A DNA stretch of 64,000 nucleotides from Scenedesmus sp. ARA3 (Eukaryota; Chlorophyta; Chlorophyceae; Sphaeropleales; Scenedesmaceae), in NCBI GenBank assembly GCA_004335835.1, contig RWJK01001973.1:62001-126000 (forward strand). Direction: 5' to 3'. Positions 1-12,756 of the stretch are shown here, one piece after another. How positions within the stretch are numbered: the stretch's first letter is position 1; the number at the start of each line of letters is the position of its first letter. Made by a program: the position numbers and the translations under genes. The notes under the pieces are model-generated. The model ran no database searches. It had not been told where the DNA came from and saw only the letters and a program-made list of their open reading frames with translations.

Positions 1-279
1 CCAGAAGCTGGTCATCAAAGTCAAGCAGGAGTCTGACCAGGGTTGTGGACCGGTGAGACCCGGGCCGTGACCTGCAGCACGAGAACTCCTGTCACCGCCG
101 TCAAAGAATTTGTTGACGCAGGTACTTTGCTTGCGTATGTATTCTGCAAGCGGTGTGTGAGCGTTGTTGGTGCGCAGGCGAATCAACGCTGCTGCTCACA
201 AAGTCAGCGTGTGATTTTCCGTAACTGCTTTTAGTTTTTGACTATTATCCACCGTCTGATTGTTGCTCCACAGTTCTCA

Positions 280-3200
280 ATGGCCGCAGTCGGCCTTCGG
301 AGCAGCAGCAGCAGCAGGCCAGCTCTTGCTAGCACGGGCACCAGATCGCGGCTGCCGCGTTTGGCAAGCTCACCTTACCAACAGCTGCGGCCAGCAAGGC
401 TAGCTCCCAGGTGTGCCCTTGGTGCTGGTGCCGAGAAAGGTGCTCGGAAGACAACCCAGGTTGAGGCACGGTAATGTAAACGCGCTGGCTTGCATTTTGC
501 AGGCGCATTATATTGTCAGCAGCCACCGAGGATGCCGAGCAAGCGCCAGAGGCACCTGCAGTGGTCACAGAGGTGCGTCCACGTGCCTGCGCGGGGGTGA
601 GAGCGCTCTGCAGGTGGCTCAGCTGCTGCTGACACACGCATTGAATGCAGGTGCCAACGCCAGCGGCCAACTCAGTCCAGCAGATACGTGAAGCACGTCT
701 GCAGCCCCTGAAATTTGCCCTGCAAGATGCCATTGCGCTGCACACAAAGGCAACTGGGGTCAGGGAGGCACTGGAGGCAGAGGTAAGGCATGCACATGCA
801 GCCATCTGCAAAACTGTGCTTGGTGGGCAGGTGTTGTGCATGCAAGCTGCGGCAGCTGTACTGCTGATGCAGCTGCTGGTGTCTGGCGCAGCTGCTGCTG
901 CTGCTGCCACTGCAGCCGACATTAGGGTTGTGCAGCGCAACCAGGTTTGCAAGCAAGTCATGTCGCTGTGTTGGATATGCACAATATTTGTACACGGCAG
1001 GGCAGCCATGCCAACCCAGTGGCAGCAGCAGTGGTGCTGGCGTGCAGCAGCCTGACCACTGCCAGCTGCAGCGGCGCCCTGCCTGGCTGTTGCTTGTGCA
1101 TCAAGCTGGTGCACCCACCACAAGAAGATGGGAACGGCATTGACCACACATGTAACACGATCACACGGACTGTGTGCTGCTGCGCAGGTGTGTGCGCTGT
1201 TTGAGCGCGTCATCAATGCAGAGGGCTCAGATGTCGACCTGGACCAGGTGGCAGCAGCAGCAATGGAGGCAGTGGAGGGCGCTGTGCGGGATGAGGTTGA
1301 GGCAGCCACAGTGCTGTCTGCAACAAAAGATGCCCTGGCAAAGACTCTGCAGGACCTGCAAGCGCTTGATGGCGAGTCAGCAGCTGCACGCGTGGCGGAG
1401 ATCTCCAGTGCGCTGGCAAGCACCGACACGCCAGCAGCAGCATTAGCATCCATGGACGGCAGCAGCAGCAGCAGCAAGGCGCCCAGCCCTGCTGCCGATG
1501 CAATTCAGCTGTTGGATAGCCTGACGGCTGCCGGCGCTGCTGCCGCAACTGCCGGCGGTGCCGCAGCAACTGGCGCCGCGCTCCTGCAGTCAGTAGATGC
1601 GCCCAGCAGCAGCAACGGCAGCGGCGGCCAGGCAGCCGCTGCAGCAGCTCCTGTAGTGGTGCTGGCTGACAGCCCTGCCAAAGTAGCTGAGGCAGCAAAG
1701 AAAGCTCAGTTGGAGAAGGCCAAGGCCAAGCTGCTAAAGCTGGGTAGCGCTGCTGTGGCTGTTGGGCTGGCGTATGCCTTCCTGCAGACAGCAGCTGGCC
1801 AGGTGAGGCGAGCGCAACTTGATGCAGTGGAATGCTCAGCAGCAGCAGCAGTGGCGGCATCAGCGGCAGCACGAATTCAGCATGACAGTGCCATGACAGC
1901 GCTAAAGCTAAGACACAAGCGAACATGACGCCGGCAGAACCACAAGTTTTGCTTGTTGCGAGGGGTGACTGCTCAACTGACGCGACTGCATGCACCTGTT
2001 GCCTGTCTGTTGCTGTTGCTGCTATGTGCCGCAGTCCCTGATAGCTGCCGTGCAGGGCGTGGGTGCTGCCATTGCTGAGCGCATCGGCCCCATCCACATT
2101 GGTGCTGCGGAGCGTGGCCTGCTGGAGACAATCTACCTGCTGCTGACCAGCATCGTGTGCGTGCCCGCGGTGTGCAAGCTCATCCCTGGCGGCAGCCCCG
2201 TGCTGGGCTACCTGGTGAGCGCATTTTTGAATGTTGTTACTTTGACCAGGGTCGTAAACACGTTGCCTGGCTCTGGCAGATGACGCATGCACAGGGCAGT
2301 GGCAAAGTGCTTTGCTCTGTGGGGCACGTTTTAGCTGGTGCTGCTTACCTTGCTGCAAAAAGGCAGTTGCAGCAACCGGCTGCGCAGCAGCCAAGGCTGC
2401 CAAGAGGCACAGCATACAGCATCAGTCACGTACCATTACCCTGTGCTGGGCTGATTTTTGGTTGGGTTCGTGCTGTTTGTCTGCTTGCAGATCGGTGGCG
2501 CGCTGATCGGGCCGCACGCGCTGAACATCATCAGCGACGTGCACGGAGTGCAGCACCTGGCCGAGCTGGGAGTGGTGTTCCTGCTGTTCAACATCGGCCT
2601 GGAGCTGTCACTGGAGCGGCTGCAGAGCATGGCCAAGTATGTCTTTGGCATGGGCGCAGCACAGGTGAGCAAGTGACATTGCATGGGGTACTGATGTAGC
2701 TGAAAGTGAAGTGAAGTCACAGATTGCGCATGTGGCGCTGCTGCTGCATGGCACGGCTGGCAGCTGTCCTGCAAGCTGCGAGGATGGGCTCTGAGCGCGG
2801 GTGCTGGTTGGAAGAGGACAGCACAGCTGCGTTATCCCGTGGCAAGGTTGCAGGAGCTGCAGCGTATGGTTCTCTGCAAATGTAAGCGCATGGGGCGGCA
2901 CGTAAAGCCAAAGAGCGGCTGCTGGCTGCTTAGGAGTGAGCTTCAGAAGCTGTGGCGCGCATGGATGCACAACTGTGCTGTACACGCTGTCGACCCTGCG
3001 CTGCTGTGCTGTGCTGTACCGTGTGCAGGTTGGGCTGACAGTGGTGGGTGTTGCAGCGTTTGCGCTGCACTTTGCTGGCCTGGCAGGCCCCAGTGCCATC
3101 ATCCTGGGTGGTGCCCTGGCCATGAGCACCACGGCAGTGGCCATCCAAGTGCTGGAGGACAGAGGAGAGATGGGCAGCAGGTGGGCTGGCTGGCTGGCTG

Positions 3201-6200
3201 CTGGGCAGCAGCAGCGAAGCATTGGATGCAACTGCAAGACGCAGTTGCAGCTGCTCGCTAGCTAGAGGTTGGAGTGGCTGCACAGCAACGGGTTGCTAAA
3301 GTTCAGTGCACTCTGCTTGCCATTCTTGTCTGTGGTGGCTTGATCATGTGGGGGCTCATGAGGTAACCTGCACTTGTTGCGTGTGCAGTCTGCTGGAGCA
3401 GTGCTGCTGTGCATGTGGCAGGCACTGACTGGTGTGTGCTGCTGCTGTTGCTGCTTTTGGACTGTGTGCGCTGCAGGCACGGCCGTGCCACATTTAGCGT
3501 GCTGCTGTTCCAGGACCTGGCTGTGGTGGTGCTGCTGATGCTCATCCCGCTGCTCGCACCGGACCCCTCAGGCGCATCCACAGGCATGGCCAAGATCGCC
3601 CAGGTGCGCAGCAGGCTCCAACACCATCTGGCTGCAAAATCATGCAGCTGTTGCTAGGTGGGATGAAGCTTGACTGTTGTCAGACCGCTAGGGTTTGCAG
3701 CAAGCCAGCCAGCATCGTGCAGCACTGGAGTGTAGCCACACGCCTCAACACACGCCAGTCAGCCTGGCCGAGGCTGGCGCACTCTTTGCGCATGTCTGAC
3801 ACCTGCCTGTGCTGCGTGTGCCGCTGCTGAATGTGCCTCTTTCGAAAATCCAGGCACTGGGCATTGCTGCGGTCAAGGCGGTGGTCTGCATCGTGGGCAT
3901 CACTGCTGGTGGGCGGCTGCTCATCCGGCCGCTGTACAAGAAGATTGCTGAGCTGGCCAATGCAGAGATCTTTGCGGCCACAACGCTGCTGGTGGTGCTG
4001 GGCACGAGCTTCATGACGCAGCTGGCAGGTGGGGGCTGCTTGCAGGAACAGATCAGCTTGCAGGAAACACCTTGCAGGAAACGCCTTGCGGTTGTATCAT
4101 GTTTGTGCCAGACGCCTGGACAGAGGGTTGCGATGCTTGCTGCAAGTTCAAGCATGCAACACATGTCTGTAGCCTGCCGGTTGTACTGGGTGCTTCTCTT
4201 CTTTTCAGCAGAGAGGATCCTTGCAGCTGCGCGCACCACCCACACCTGGGCGTCTTCAATCGTGTCTGAAGCCTGTGCTGACGTAATGCTGCTTTGCCCG
4301 CCGGCTTTGTGTTCTCACATTGTTTGCAGGCCTGTCTCTGGCGCTGGGAGCATTCCTTGCTGGCCTGCTGCTGGCTGAGACGGAGTATGCGCTGCAGGTG
4401 GAGAGCGACATCGCGCCCTACAAGGGCCTGCTGATGGGGCTCTTCTTCATGACAGTGGGTGAGTACCTTGTTGTAACAGAGCCTGGGTGTGCTGCTCTGC
4501 GGTTAGTATCTCGTCCTGCATGTTTGTGGACTGCGAGCACGTAGCGGCGTCTTAAGTGGTGCAGGTAGCAGCAAGGTCGCCTTGGCATGTAGGCCCGTTG
4601 CAGAGCTAGAGTGCTTGCGTTGCGCTGTTGGTGTGCTGCGTGCCACCCTCACATCAGGGTACAAACAGCATATGGTTCTGCATGTCCTATCTCAAGTGAC
4701 ATGAGTGAGGAACTCGAGCTTGCTGACCGTTGCTGCTGCCTCTGCTACTGCTTGCTGGTGACCTGCAGGCATGCAGATCAGCGGCAGCCTGTTCATGGCC
4801 AAGTGGAAGACCATCATCGCTGCCATGGTGGTGCTGGTGGGAGGCAAGCTGGCAGTCATGCTGGCAGCCGGCCAGATGTTTGGCCTGTCGCGCCTGGCTT
4901 CCCTGCGCGCAGGTGGGCACGGCTCAGCTTGCAGGAACAGCGCGCCCCCGACATCAGCTTGACGGCTGTATGTCACATATCATGTATGTGTATGGCACCT
5001 GCTTGCGTTTGTTGCTTAGAAAATGAGCAGCAGCACAGGCACACTCATGTGGCAACCTGCATCACATGATTGATGCACAATGTCGGCTCATCGGCTGCGG
5101 CTGCTCACCCTTATGCTATTACTGCTGTGCGCCCACCCTCCTGCAGGCATGCTGCTGGCCACTGGCGGCGAGTTTGCCTTCGTGGCGTTTGGCGAGGCGG
5201 TGTCCAAGAACGTGCTGCCTGCCGCGCTGACCAACGAGCTGTACATGGTGGTGGCGCTGTCCATGGCACTGGTGCCCTACCTAGCTGCTCTGGGAGGCAA
5301 GCTGGGCGTGCTGTTTGAGCGCTCAGGTAAGTGAGGTGGAATAAGCAGAAGGATACTCAAGCAGCTGCTGGCAGCAGCATCACTAGTTGAAGCTGCACTG
5401 CATGCAGTAGGGAGCAGGCCAAAGTATGTGTGGTGTGAGTGCAGGAGCAGACTGCAAGCACATGACCAGCACAGCATCGCATGCAGTGCATCTGCTCACC
5501 GTAGTGCCGGTCTGTGTCTCTGTCGATTTCTGCCGCATAGTTACGCAGTTGCGGTGAACTTGCATTTCTGACTCGCTTGCTGCCTGCTGTGCTTGGCGTA
5601 TCACAGACATGAAGGCGCTGCAGCCTGATGACAATGAGGTCAAGGAGCTGCGCAACCACGTCATCATCGCGGGCTACGGCCGTGTGGGCCAGATCATTGC
5701 GCAGATGCTGTCAGAGCTGCTCATCCCCTTCGTGGCACTGGACGTGCGCAGCGACAGGTGTGTGTTGGGCGTGAACAGGGTGCTTTGCGACGAGCATGCA
5801 CAGAAGCTGTGTGTCCTTCGCAGAGTTTAGGCTTGCAGGAAAGCTGCTGCGCTTGCAGGAAACACGGTCGCAGCAGCGCTCTGAAGCAGCCCTACCTCCT
5901 TGCCTCTCCATCTCACCACAGTGCATTCCCCTCCAGCCATGCCATGCTCTCTTCTGTGTAAACGGCCGTTCACGTGTGCTGAACCTTTGCTGCACGCATG
6001 CTTGTCACCCGCAGGGTGTCAGCCGGCAAGGCCATCGACCTGCCCGTCTACTTTGGCGACGCCGGCTCGCCTGCCGTGCTGCACAGCGTGGGCGCGGAGC
6101 GCGCGGCATGCGCCGTCATCACGCTGGACACACCTGGCGCCAACTACCGCTCCGTGTGGGCCATGCAGAAGCACTACCCCTCTGTCAAGACCTACGTGCG

Positions 6201-6773
6201 CGCACACGACATCAATCACGGGCTCAACCTGGAGAAGGCTGGTGCCACTGTGGTGGTGCCTGAGATCCTGGAGCCCTCCATGCAGCTGGCTGCCAGCGTG
6301 CTGAGCCAGTTCAAGCTGCCGCCCGAAGAGATCAACACACACCTGAACAACTTCAGGAAGAAGCACCTGAGCGAGCTGCAGGCGCTGGCCGCGCTGTCGG
6401 GTGAGCGCAGCGCAGCAGCGGGTGTGATCAGCGCACATGTTACATGTGTTGCCGTTGTATCATGCTTCAGAGCGAGCTTCAATTTGCAGGCCATCAGGGC
6501 TGTGCAACCAGCTGTTGCATCGCGCACAATTTCTGTCTGTTCACATGGAGCCTGAAACTACCCTCCTGCAGTTGTGCATGCAGTGGTTGACCATATCAGC
6601 TTGCTATGTGCTGCCTCACGCGCTGTGCCTCCTTGCCTGCTTGCCTGCCAGGCACCTCGCTGGGCTACATGGCCACAGTCAAGGAGGAGAAGAAGAAGGA
6701 GCCCGAGCTGCCAGCAGCAGCAGAGGAGGCAGACGCCGCAGCCACAGTGGTTGTCACACCGGCTGCAGCCTAA
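280..6773 (+). CDS. KEA: KEA-type potassium/proton antiporter, chloroplast-type (15 exons, about 975 aa)
   Basis: Cation/proton antiporter 2 family protein that exchanges K+ for H+; plant KEA1-3 act in chloroplast envelope or thylakoid membranes. Exons: 280-470, 503-572, 651-782, 1188-1802, 2035-2214, 2491-2664, 3029-3180, 3477-3603, 3854-4028, 4330-4458, 4769-4912, 5147-5326, 5607-5757, 6015-6400, 6652-6773; all join in frame. The Ser/Arg-rich start ([16 protein letters not shown]) looks like a transit peptide. An Ala-rich, partly helical or coiled-coil region follows (exons 3-4). Exons 5-12 form the membrane exchanger, with [41 protein letters not shown] (conserved Asp) and [13 protein letters not shown]. 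Exons 13-14 hold a TrkA-N/RCK domain with the nucleotide motif GYGRVG, followed by YFGDAG. A short Glu/Lys/Ala tail ends the protein. Family assignment is firm. KEA1/2 versus KEA3 subtype is not resolved: the N-terminal part is shorter than in plant KEA1/2. Confidence 0.93.
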
Positions 6774-7073
6774 GCACGCCGCTACGAACAGCAGAGTGCG
6801 TGCTGCAGCTGGCACCAACTTGAAGTTGGGTGCCTTGATAAGGAGGTGTGTCTTTGTGCCGTTGTCCGCGCAGCGGAGCATGCTGTACAATTCAAACCAT
6901 GCCTGCAGGTGTTTGCCGCATGGCGTGCCACTCCTGTAGATGCAGCGGGTGCAGCGCCGTCGCGTGCAATGGTGTGCACTAGCTTGTCAGCATTGTTGAC
7001 CTGTTGTTGATGATCGTGTACATAGACAGCGATGGAACATACACATACCTTGTCATGTGGGTGCCGTGTGATA

Positions 7074-7078
7074 TGTAA
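7074..7078 (+). promoter_or_regulatory. Putative TGTAA polyadenylation signal of the KEA gene
   Basis: TGTAA lies about 300 bases after the KEA stop codon. TGTAA is the usual chlorophyte polyadenylation signal; the pentamer is short, so only its position supports it. Confidence 0.4.
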
Positions 7079-7599
7079 GATTGGTGCAATCTGCATCCCA
7101 AGGCTGTTGGACGGCCAAGTTGCCGTGTGATGTGTTCGACATGGATTTGAGGAACGCACAGCATTGCCGTGCTGTATCCTTTCACGTTGGTTGGACATGC
7201 TGGTGCATTCCAGTGCTCCACTTCTGCTGAACGTGCCTCCTGCAAGCCCAGGTGTGATGTGGCTTGCCCTGGCATAGCCGAACTGTTTGAGATGATTGCG
7301 CCCAACCCACTGCTAGCTTACCACCCAACCTACATGTCCGGGGATTTGCTTACCTATGATGCTGGATGAATGCGAAGCAGCACTTGATCGAGTGGTGTGG
7401 CGGTGCTTTGGTTGATGCGTTGCATGGGGGTGTGACCAAGCTGTACAGCATGTTAGGGGTGGTGGGCGTGTAGGCAGTGGTGTGGTTTGTATGTGCACGT
7501 GCTGCACGTCTCAAATACGTAATTAATGACCTTCTCATATGCGTTAGGCTTTGTAAGCCATGTGGCTTGTTTCTGCACAACCACGCACGTGACGTTGCA

Positions 7600-8394
7600 C
7601 CAGTGCCACTGGTCCAGCCCCCGCTTCCCCGCTGCGGTGTGCGGGGAGCGTGTGTGTTAGCGGCCCCAAAACATGCACGCACTTTCTGGACGCCGCTTGC
7701 TCTGCTAGCTGCTTCAAAAGCTTTTATTACTGCTTTCTATTGTTTATTCGCGTGGCTGCTGAAGCGTGCTGCAGTCTGCTGACCGGGCGTTCGCTCCAGG
7801 CTTCTTACGAACTTGACGTAATCTACCTTGACTTTTGATTGGTTCCATGTGCCGCTTTGAGCCTCTTGCTACCGCCCATGCCCAGGGATGGCGCAGATCG
7901 GATTCGATGCAGAGGAGGTGGCCGTGCTGCGCGTACAAGCTCACACTGGCAATCGCAGGGCCTGCACAGAGCTAGCACAATCTACAATATATTTCACAGA
8001 CAGTTGCAGCTTTGTGCAGACTGGCCTGCCTAACTTAGGCAACTTAGTAAGGTGGTCATCCTGCCTCCAGAGTTCAGTATAACCTACTGTGCAAAAGACT
8101 ACCAGCAGGTTATTTACCGCTTAGAAGCAGTAAACCATTGAAACAAACAAACAAAAACAATTGAGAGTCCTGTCAAATCGATGTATCTGCGTTGTTGAAG
8201 CCTGGAGCGAACGCCCGGTCAGCAGACTGCAGCACGCTACAGTACCACGCGAATAAATAATAGAATGCAGTAATTAAAGACTTTGAAGCAGTTAGCAGAG
8301 CACGTGGCGTCCAGAAAGTGCGTGCAGGTTTTGGGGCCGCTAACACACCCGCTCCCCGCACACCGCAGCGGGGAAGCGGGGGACTGGTCCAGTG
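7600..8394. mobile_element. Putative foldback/MITE-like element with about 200-bp inverted arms
   Basis: The left arm (7600-7804) and the reverse complement of the right arm (8197-8394) match over about 200 bases with scattered differences. Shared blocks include CCCGCTTCCCCGCTGCGG near the outer ends and GACCGGGCGTTCGCTCCAGG near the inner ends. About 390 bases of A/T-rich sequence lie between the arms. No transposase frame is visible, so it would be non-autonomous. No clear target-site duplication was found; two oppositely oriented copies of one repeat remain an alternative. Confidence 0.6.
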
Positions 8395-8428
8395 CCCTGC
8401 GTCAAGTTATGTGGATGTGGATGGCGGG

Positions 8429-8429
8429 N
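8429..8429. other. Undetermined base in a poly-G tract
   Basis: A single N inside a run of G (about 8426-8440). It marks a sequencing or assembly uncertainty at a homopolymer just outside the inverted-repeat element. Confidence 0.95.
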
Positions 8430-9580
8430 GGGGGGGGGGGATGACAACGGGGGGCGACGACAGCTTCACTAAAAAAATTTTAAAACTATACTAAAACATT
8501 ATTAGTAAGTCTGAACTGACACGCTGATGACTTGGAAACGAGTGTGTTACTGTTTGGAAAACGAGCACCGCCGCCTCGCCTGACGCGCGTTGTAACTTCT
8601 TTTTGACTACAAAAAACATTTATCTTGGTTTGCTGCTTGCGAGACAACCACCCGTGAGCGTTCTAAAGCGTGACGTGTCCAAAGCGTGACGTTCTTTCTG
8701 AGCTCACAGCGCAGCAACGCCCTGCCATACAGTGCATACACGAGCTGAGCCATCTGCAGTTGCTTGGCTTGGCTTGGCTAATGTACTACGTTTCAATTCA
8801 CAGTGGTCCATCACTCCTGAGGGAGATGACAGGTGTGAGGCCCCACACACAAGTCGGTACCACTTGTGTTCAGATGTGCCACCTAAGTTCTTAGAAGTGC
8901 AATCAAGTTTTCATGCAGTACTGCAGCAGCCTTGAACCCCTTTGGCACCGACATAACCCCAGCTACACCCGGTTAGCAGCAGACACGATCATTGCTGAAC
9001 AGACAGCTCTCGTTGTTTCAACTTAAGCTCTTGAAACAGGTTCTAGTGCCTGCAGCGACGTGCAGCCACTATCACCGCAAGTCAGCGACTTGAGCAACCA
9101 ACTGCCACTTGCGTCGAGGGGCTGCAGGTGCACAAGGCAGCGTTCTTGTAATTGTATTAGAGATGATATTAATCAAAATCTTCTGCTGGATAGTGAGCCA
9201 GTTGCATTTGCAGCCGGACCTGCAGTGAACACAGTGTCCTGCTGCTGTGGGTACTGCTGGCTGCTTGCTTTGGGCTCTACGTGCTTCTGGGATCTCAATG
9301 TTGCTGGGTTTCCATCTATTATGGCTTCTGTGCCAGCTGCAGCACACAGATGGCCTGTTGGATGCTTGCACCTGACCTGGTCAGGTCTGTCTTTGGTGAA
9401 GGTGGGCACAGACATCCTCACTGGCTCTTACCCTGCCCATTTGCCACATGCAGGCTCCAGGCAACCGGCCTGAGGTCAGGATTGAATGTGGTACTCTAAT
9501 TGAAGGGTTTAGCAGCAGTCACAGTGGTGATTGACACAGGCGTGTCCGGCCAGGCTGCTGGCGCAGCTTCAGCCGCAGCC

Positions 9581-12310
9581 ATGAGTGTGCGGCGCAGCCC
9601 CACACCATTCAAGCAGCTGCTGCCGTATGCAAAAGTCAATGGCAGCCATCAGATGCATGTAGCCCAGCATCAAACAAACATGCGCGGCCGCTGCCTCCGC
9701 TGGATGCACTTGCTGGTACCGCTGCTGTTTGTCGCTGTTCTATCATCGTACACAACATACCTCATCCTCTTCCAGGCTCCCAGGGCTCACTTTGCCGTCA
9801 ATACAGGCACACAGCAGCGGCAGGTAGAACAGCAGCAGCAGCACAAGCAGCAGCAGCAACAACATATAGATAGCTATGATGAAGCGTCATCAACAGCAGC
9901 AGCAGGGGTGGCAGCAGCTTTGCAGGCAGGCGCTGGTCAGCACTTGAAGCAGGACAGCCAAGGGGCGGCAACACCAGCCGCAGACGCTGCTGAAAATGCT
10001 GCGCCTGCAGCAGCAGCAAAGGCAGGAGCAGCAAAGCCGCAGCGGCCGCCGCCACTTGCGCCCACAGATGCAGCAGAGCGCTGGCTGAAAGCCACCGGCC
10101 GCCGCATGCGTGTCGCTATCGTGAATGAGGCGCCGTACCACCTGGAGATTGTGGCGGGCTTCCTGCATGTGCTGTCGCAGCTGCCGGTGGATGTGACGTG
10201 GTACCAGGCAGGGCAGAGCGTGCCTGCATTCAGCGCAGTGGACCTGCTGGAGATGGTGGGCTTCAACCAGCTGCTGGGCTTCATGCCGCGCATGCGCCCC
10301 ACCACTGACAAGCCTGAGCCGGCCGACTTCGCCATCTTTGTCAGCCCAGAGTACTTTGAGCGGGAAACCAAGGTGGGTCTGATGTGTCATGAGGCAAGCT
10401 CCTGGCGTGTGTTGCAGCAGGGGGGTGTAGAGCTGCAGGTCGATTCAGAGGGGAGGGTGGCAGCAGGGCTGGTCAGTTGGAGTAAGCTGCAGCAGGGTGG
10501 GCAGCAATTGGTGCAGTGGCAGCAGCAGCGTTCATAGTTTGAGGAGGGTGATTGCCAGACTCTGAAGAAAGCCATGTGACACATGCCAAACTCTCCGCAG
10601 CAGCAGTGGACGGAGCAGTGGGCAATGCCAACAGGTGTGTGAGCGCGTCGAACCCAGCGCGACCAGGTGGGGTTCTTGCTGCTGCTCAGCGTCATGCATG
10701 CGTGGGATACAAACTCTATATATGTCCTGGTGCTGGTGCTGCTGTTGCTGCTGCTGCAGGCATTCCTCAAGGCAGCAGAGCCCATCACTGCGGTGATGCT
10801 GGGCCACAACGGCATGAACCACGCGCTGCAGCGAATAGAGGCGTTTGACCACCCCCGCCTGCACTTTGCAGCTCTTGCGCCACATGTGGCTGCTGCCTCT
10901 CGCCAGGTGCTGCACATACACACGCACTGGATGATGGCAACATGGCCAGTCGTATCGAAGGTGGGTGGCGGACGTCCAGCAGCACAGGCAGCAAAAGTTG
11001 CAGGCACACATGCGTGTATGTTATACGAAGGCGCAAAAGTGAGTCACGCCCATCTACATTATTGCGCGCTTGTTATCCTTGCTCGTGCTCAACCAATTTT
11101 GCCACCCTGTACATTGTGTGCTGCAGCGGCCCTGCACCTCAGACAGCGAGGATGCTGCCACATGCCTCAGCGGCTTCTCCATCCAAGGCAACTTCGAGTC
11201 TGCGCGACGCAACTACACGCGCATCTGGGCGCAGATGGACGACGCGCGCAGCACAGGCACCCTGCCCACCGCGCCACCCGCGAAGCCCTTCCACCTGCAC
11301 CTGGTGGGGCGGGGTGACGTGAAGACGCTGGGCATCCCGCCTGCAGTGTCCAACATGACTACTGTGCACTTCAACTTGAAGTTCCCGCAGTACTACGACC
11401 AGGTGGGCAGCCGTGGTGGCACGGTGATTGGCTGTGGTCGCTGTGACTGCGTAATGGCACTGCGGACAGGAACCGGGGGCCACCAAATGCGTCTTACTGC
11501 AGCTATGGAAAGTTTCACCGTGCATGCCACGGAGGCAGGTGCCACTGCGGCCTGGTGCTTTGTAAGCCGCTGTTGCCTGCGCATCGACAGCAGGCACACT
11601 GACGCCCTGTTGCTGCCGTCCTGCGCCCGCTGCCGCCCGCAGATCCACCACACGCACGCGCTGCTGATGCTGCTGGGCAGCAACAACTACCTGCTGCAGA
11701 AGATGAGCAGCACGGTGGTGTCCAGCCTCATGACTGGCACGCCCATCATTGCAGACGCGCAGGTGCTCAAGTCCTACACCTTCCTCAAGCCGGAGCACGT
11801 GCACCTCATGGGGCCCGGCGAGACTGAGATGGACGTCATGCAGCGGGTGAGCATGTACAGCATGAGGGAGGGCAGCTGGCTGTCACTAGATGTGCATCCG
11901 GATGTGCGATGTGCATACGCAGGCACGGGTGTCTATACACTGAGGGAGGGGGGCAGTGGCTTGGCGTGGCCCTCTGCGTACTTAGGAGCATGTGTGGCTG
12001 AAGCGCTCTCAGCAGGCTCCTGCTGCTTGGCGACGGTGTCGCTCTCCTTGACGCCATGTCAATGCCTGGGAGTGCTGCATTGCTATGGCAAGGCTGCTGA
12101 TCGGCACCAGCGCTGATGCTGTGTCCTGCCATGCCTGCTGCTTGTGCTGCTGCTTGTCAGGTGCTGCGCATGAGCTCCGAGGAGTTGTTTGGTGCACGGG
12201 AGCGCGTGCTGCAGCTGGCGGAGCACCTCAACCGGCGCACGCTGCAGGTGCTGCAGACGTTCATGCCCATGGAGTCAGATGCAGCACAAGCCCAGGCAAA
12301 GAAACAGTAG
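9581..12310 (+). CDS. Type II membrane protein, glycosyltransferase-like (5 exons, 540 aa)
   Basis: Exons 9581-10372, 10760-10960, 11127-11402, 11643-11846 and 12161-12310, all joined in phase 0. The ATG at 9581 (MSVRRSPTPF, context GCAGCCATGAG) is the first good start; the frame is open upstream but has no ATG. A short basic cytosolic tail precedes one hydrophobic segment (about residues 43-65, HLLVPLLFVAVLSSYTTYLI). A Gln/Ala-rich stem follows, then a globular region from about residue 190 beginning MRVAIVNEAPYHLEIVAGFL. Later blocks include HLHLVGRGDVKTLGIPP and VVSSLMTGTPIIADAQVL, which resemble the C-terminal donor-binding half of GT-B glycosyltransferases. Topology and stem suit a Golgi enzyme, but no catalytic motif of a named GT family was recognised; donor and acceptor are unknown. 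Confidence 0.7.
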
Positions 12311-12751
12311 CCGCACCACGCAACGCTTGCAGCTTTGGCAAGGCTAGCTGTTGCTGTGTGTGCTTGCGCAGAGGACACAGCTGTCAATGGCAGCAGCAAA
12401 CAGCGGCGGTACGTGAGGTGTGTACCACCCCCTGCTTCTGGTGCGGTGGCTGCGCGCTGGATGCAAGGCTGGTTCTCTGCGCTATTGCCGGCATATAGTA
12501 ACATTTCTGTGTCAACTGTGATTATGGGCTGTATTCAGTGATTGCGCAGAACGTGCTTCTTCTGCTGCGTGAAGCAAGCACAGCATGTGGGGGCTGGTTA
12601 GCAGCTGCTGCGGTATGGGCGTTATTGTTGCAGTGCTTGCCGCAGATGACTAGCGGTGTGCATGCAAGTTGGTGTTTAGGTGAGATTAGGCATATTCTTG
12701 AATCGTGAAAGTCGGACCGTTCGACTTTGCAGGTAGCAAGTGCATGCTTTG

Positions 12752-12756
12752 TGTAA
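12752..12756 (+). promoter_or_regulatory. Putative TGTAA polyadenylation signal
   Basis: TGTAA about 440 bases after the stop of the glycosyltransferase-like gene. A second TGTAA at 13450-13454 is an alternative. Confidence 0.3.

Larger units (their letters stand above)
6774..9580. other. Intergenic region between KEA and the glycosyltransferase-like gene
   Basis: Holds the KEA 3' UTR, the inverted-repeat element at 7600-8394, a poly-G tract with one undetermined base at 8429, and the upstream region of the next gene. It is richer in A/T than the flanking genes. No protein-coding gene could be supported. Confidence 0.6.

Noticed and set aside
1213..2415. 400-residue open frame on the minus strand opposite the KEA gene
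   Set aside because: Antisense to KEA exons 4-5 and crosses KEA introns. Its Gln/Leu/His runs are what reverse-read GCN/CAG codons give.
9500..9580. Upstream extension of the glycosyltransferase-like protein
   Set aside because: It would begin with TTG; the first ATG in a good context is at 9581.
10387..11011. Minus-strand open frames over introns 1-2 of the glycosyltransferase-like gene
   Set aside because: They overlap confirmed in-phase plus-strand exons and show no motif.
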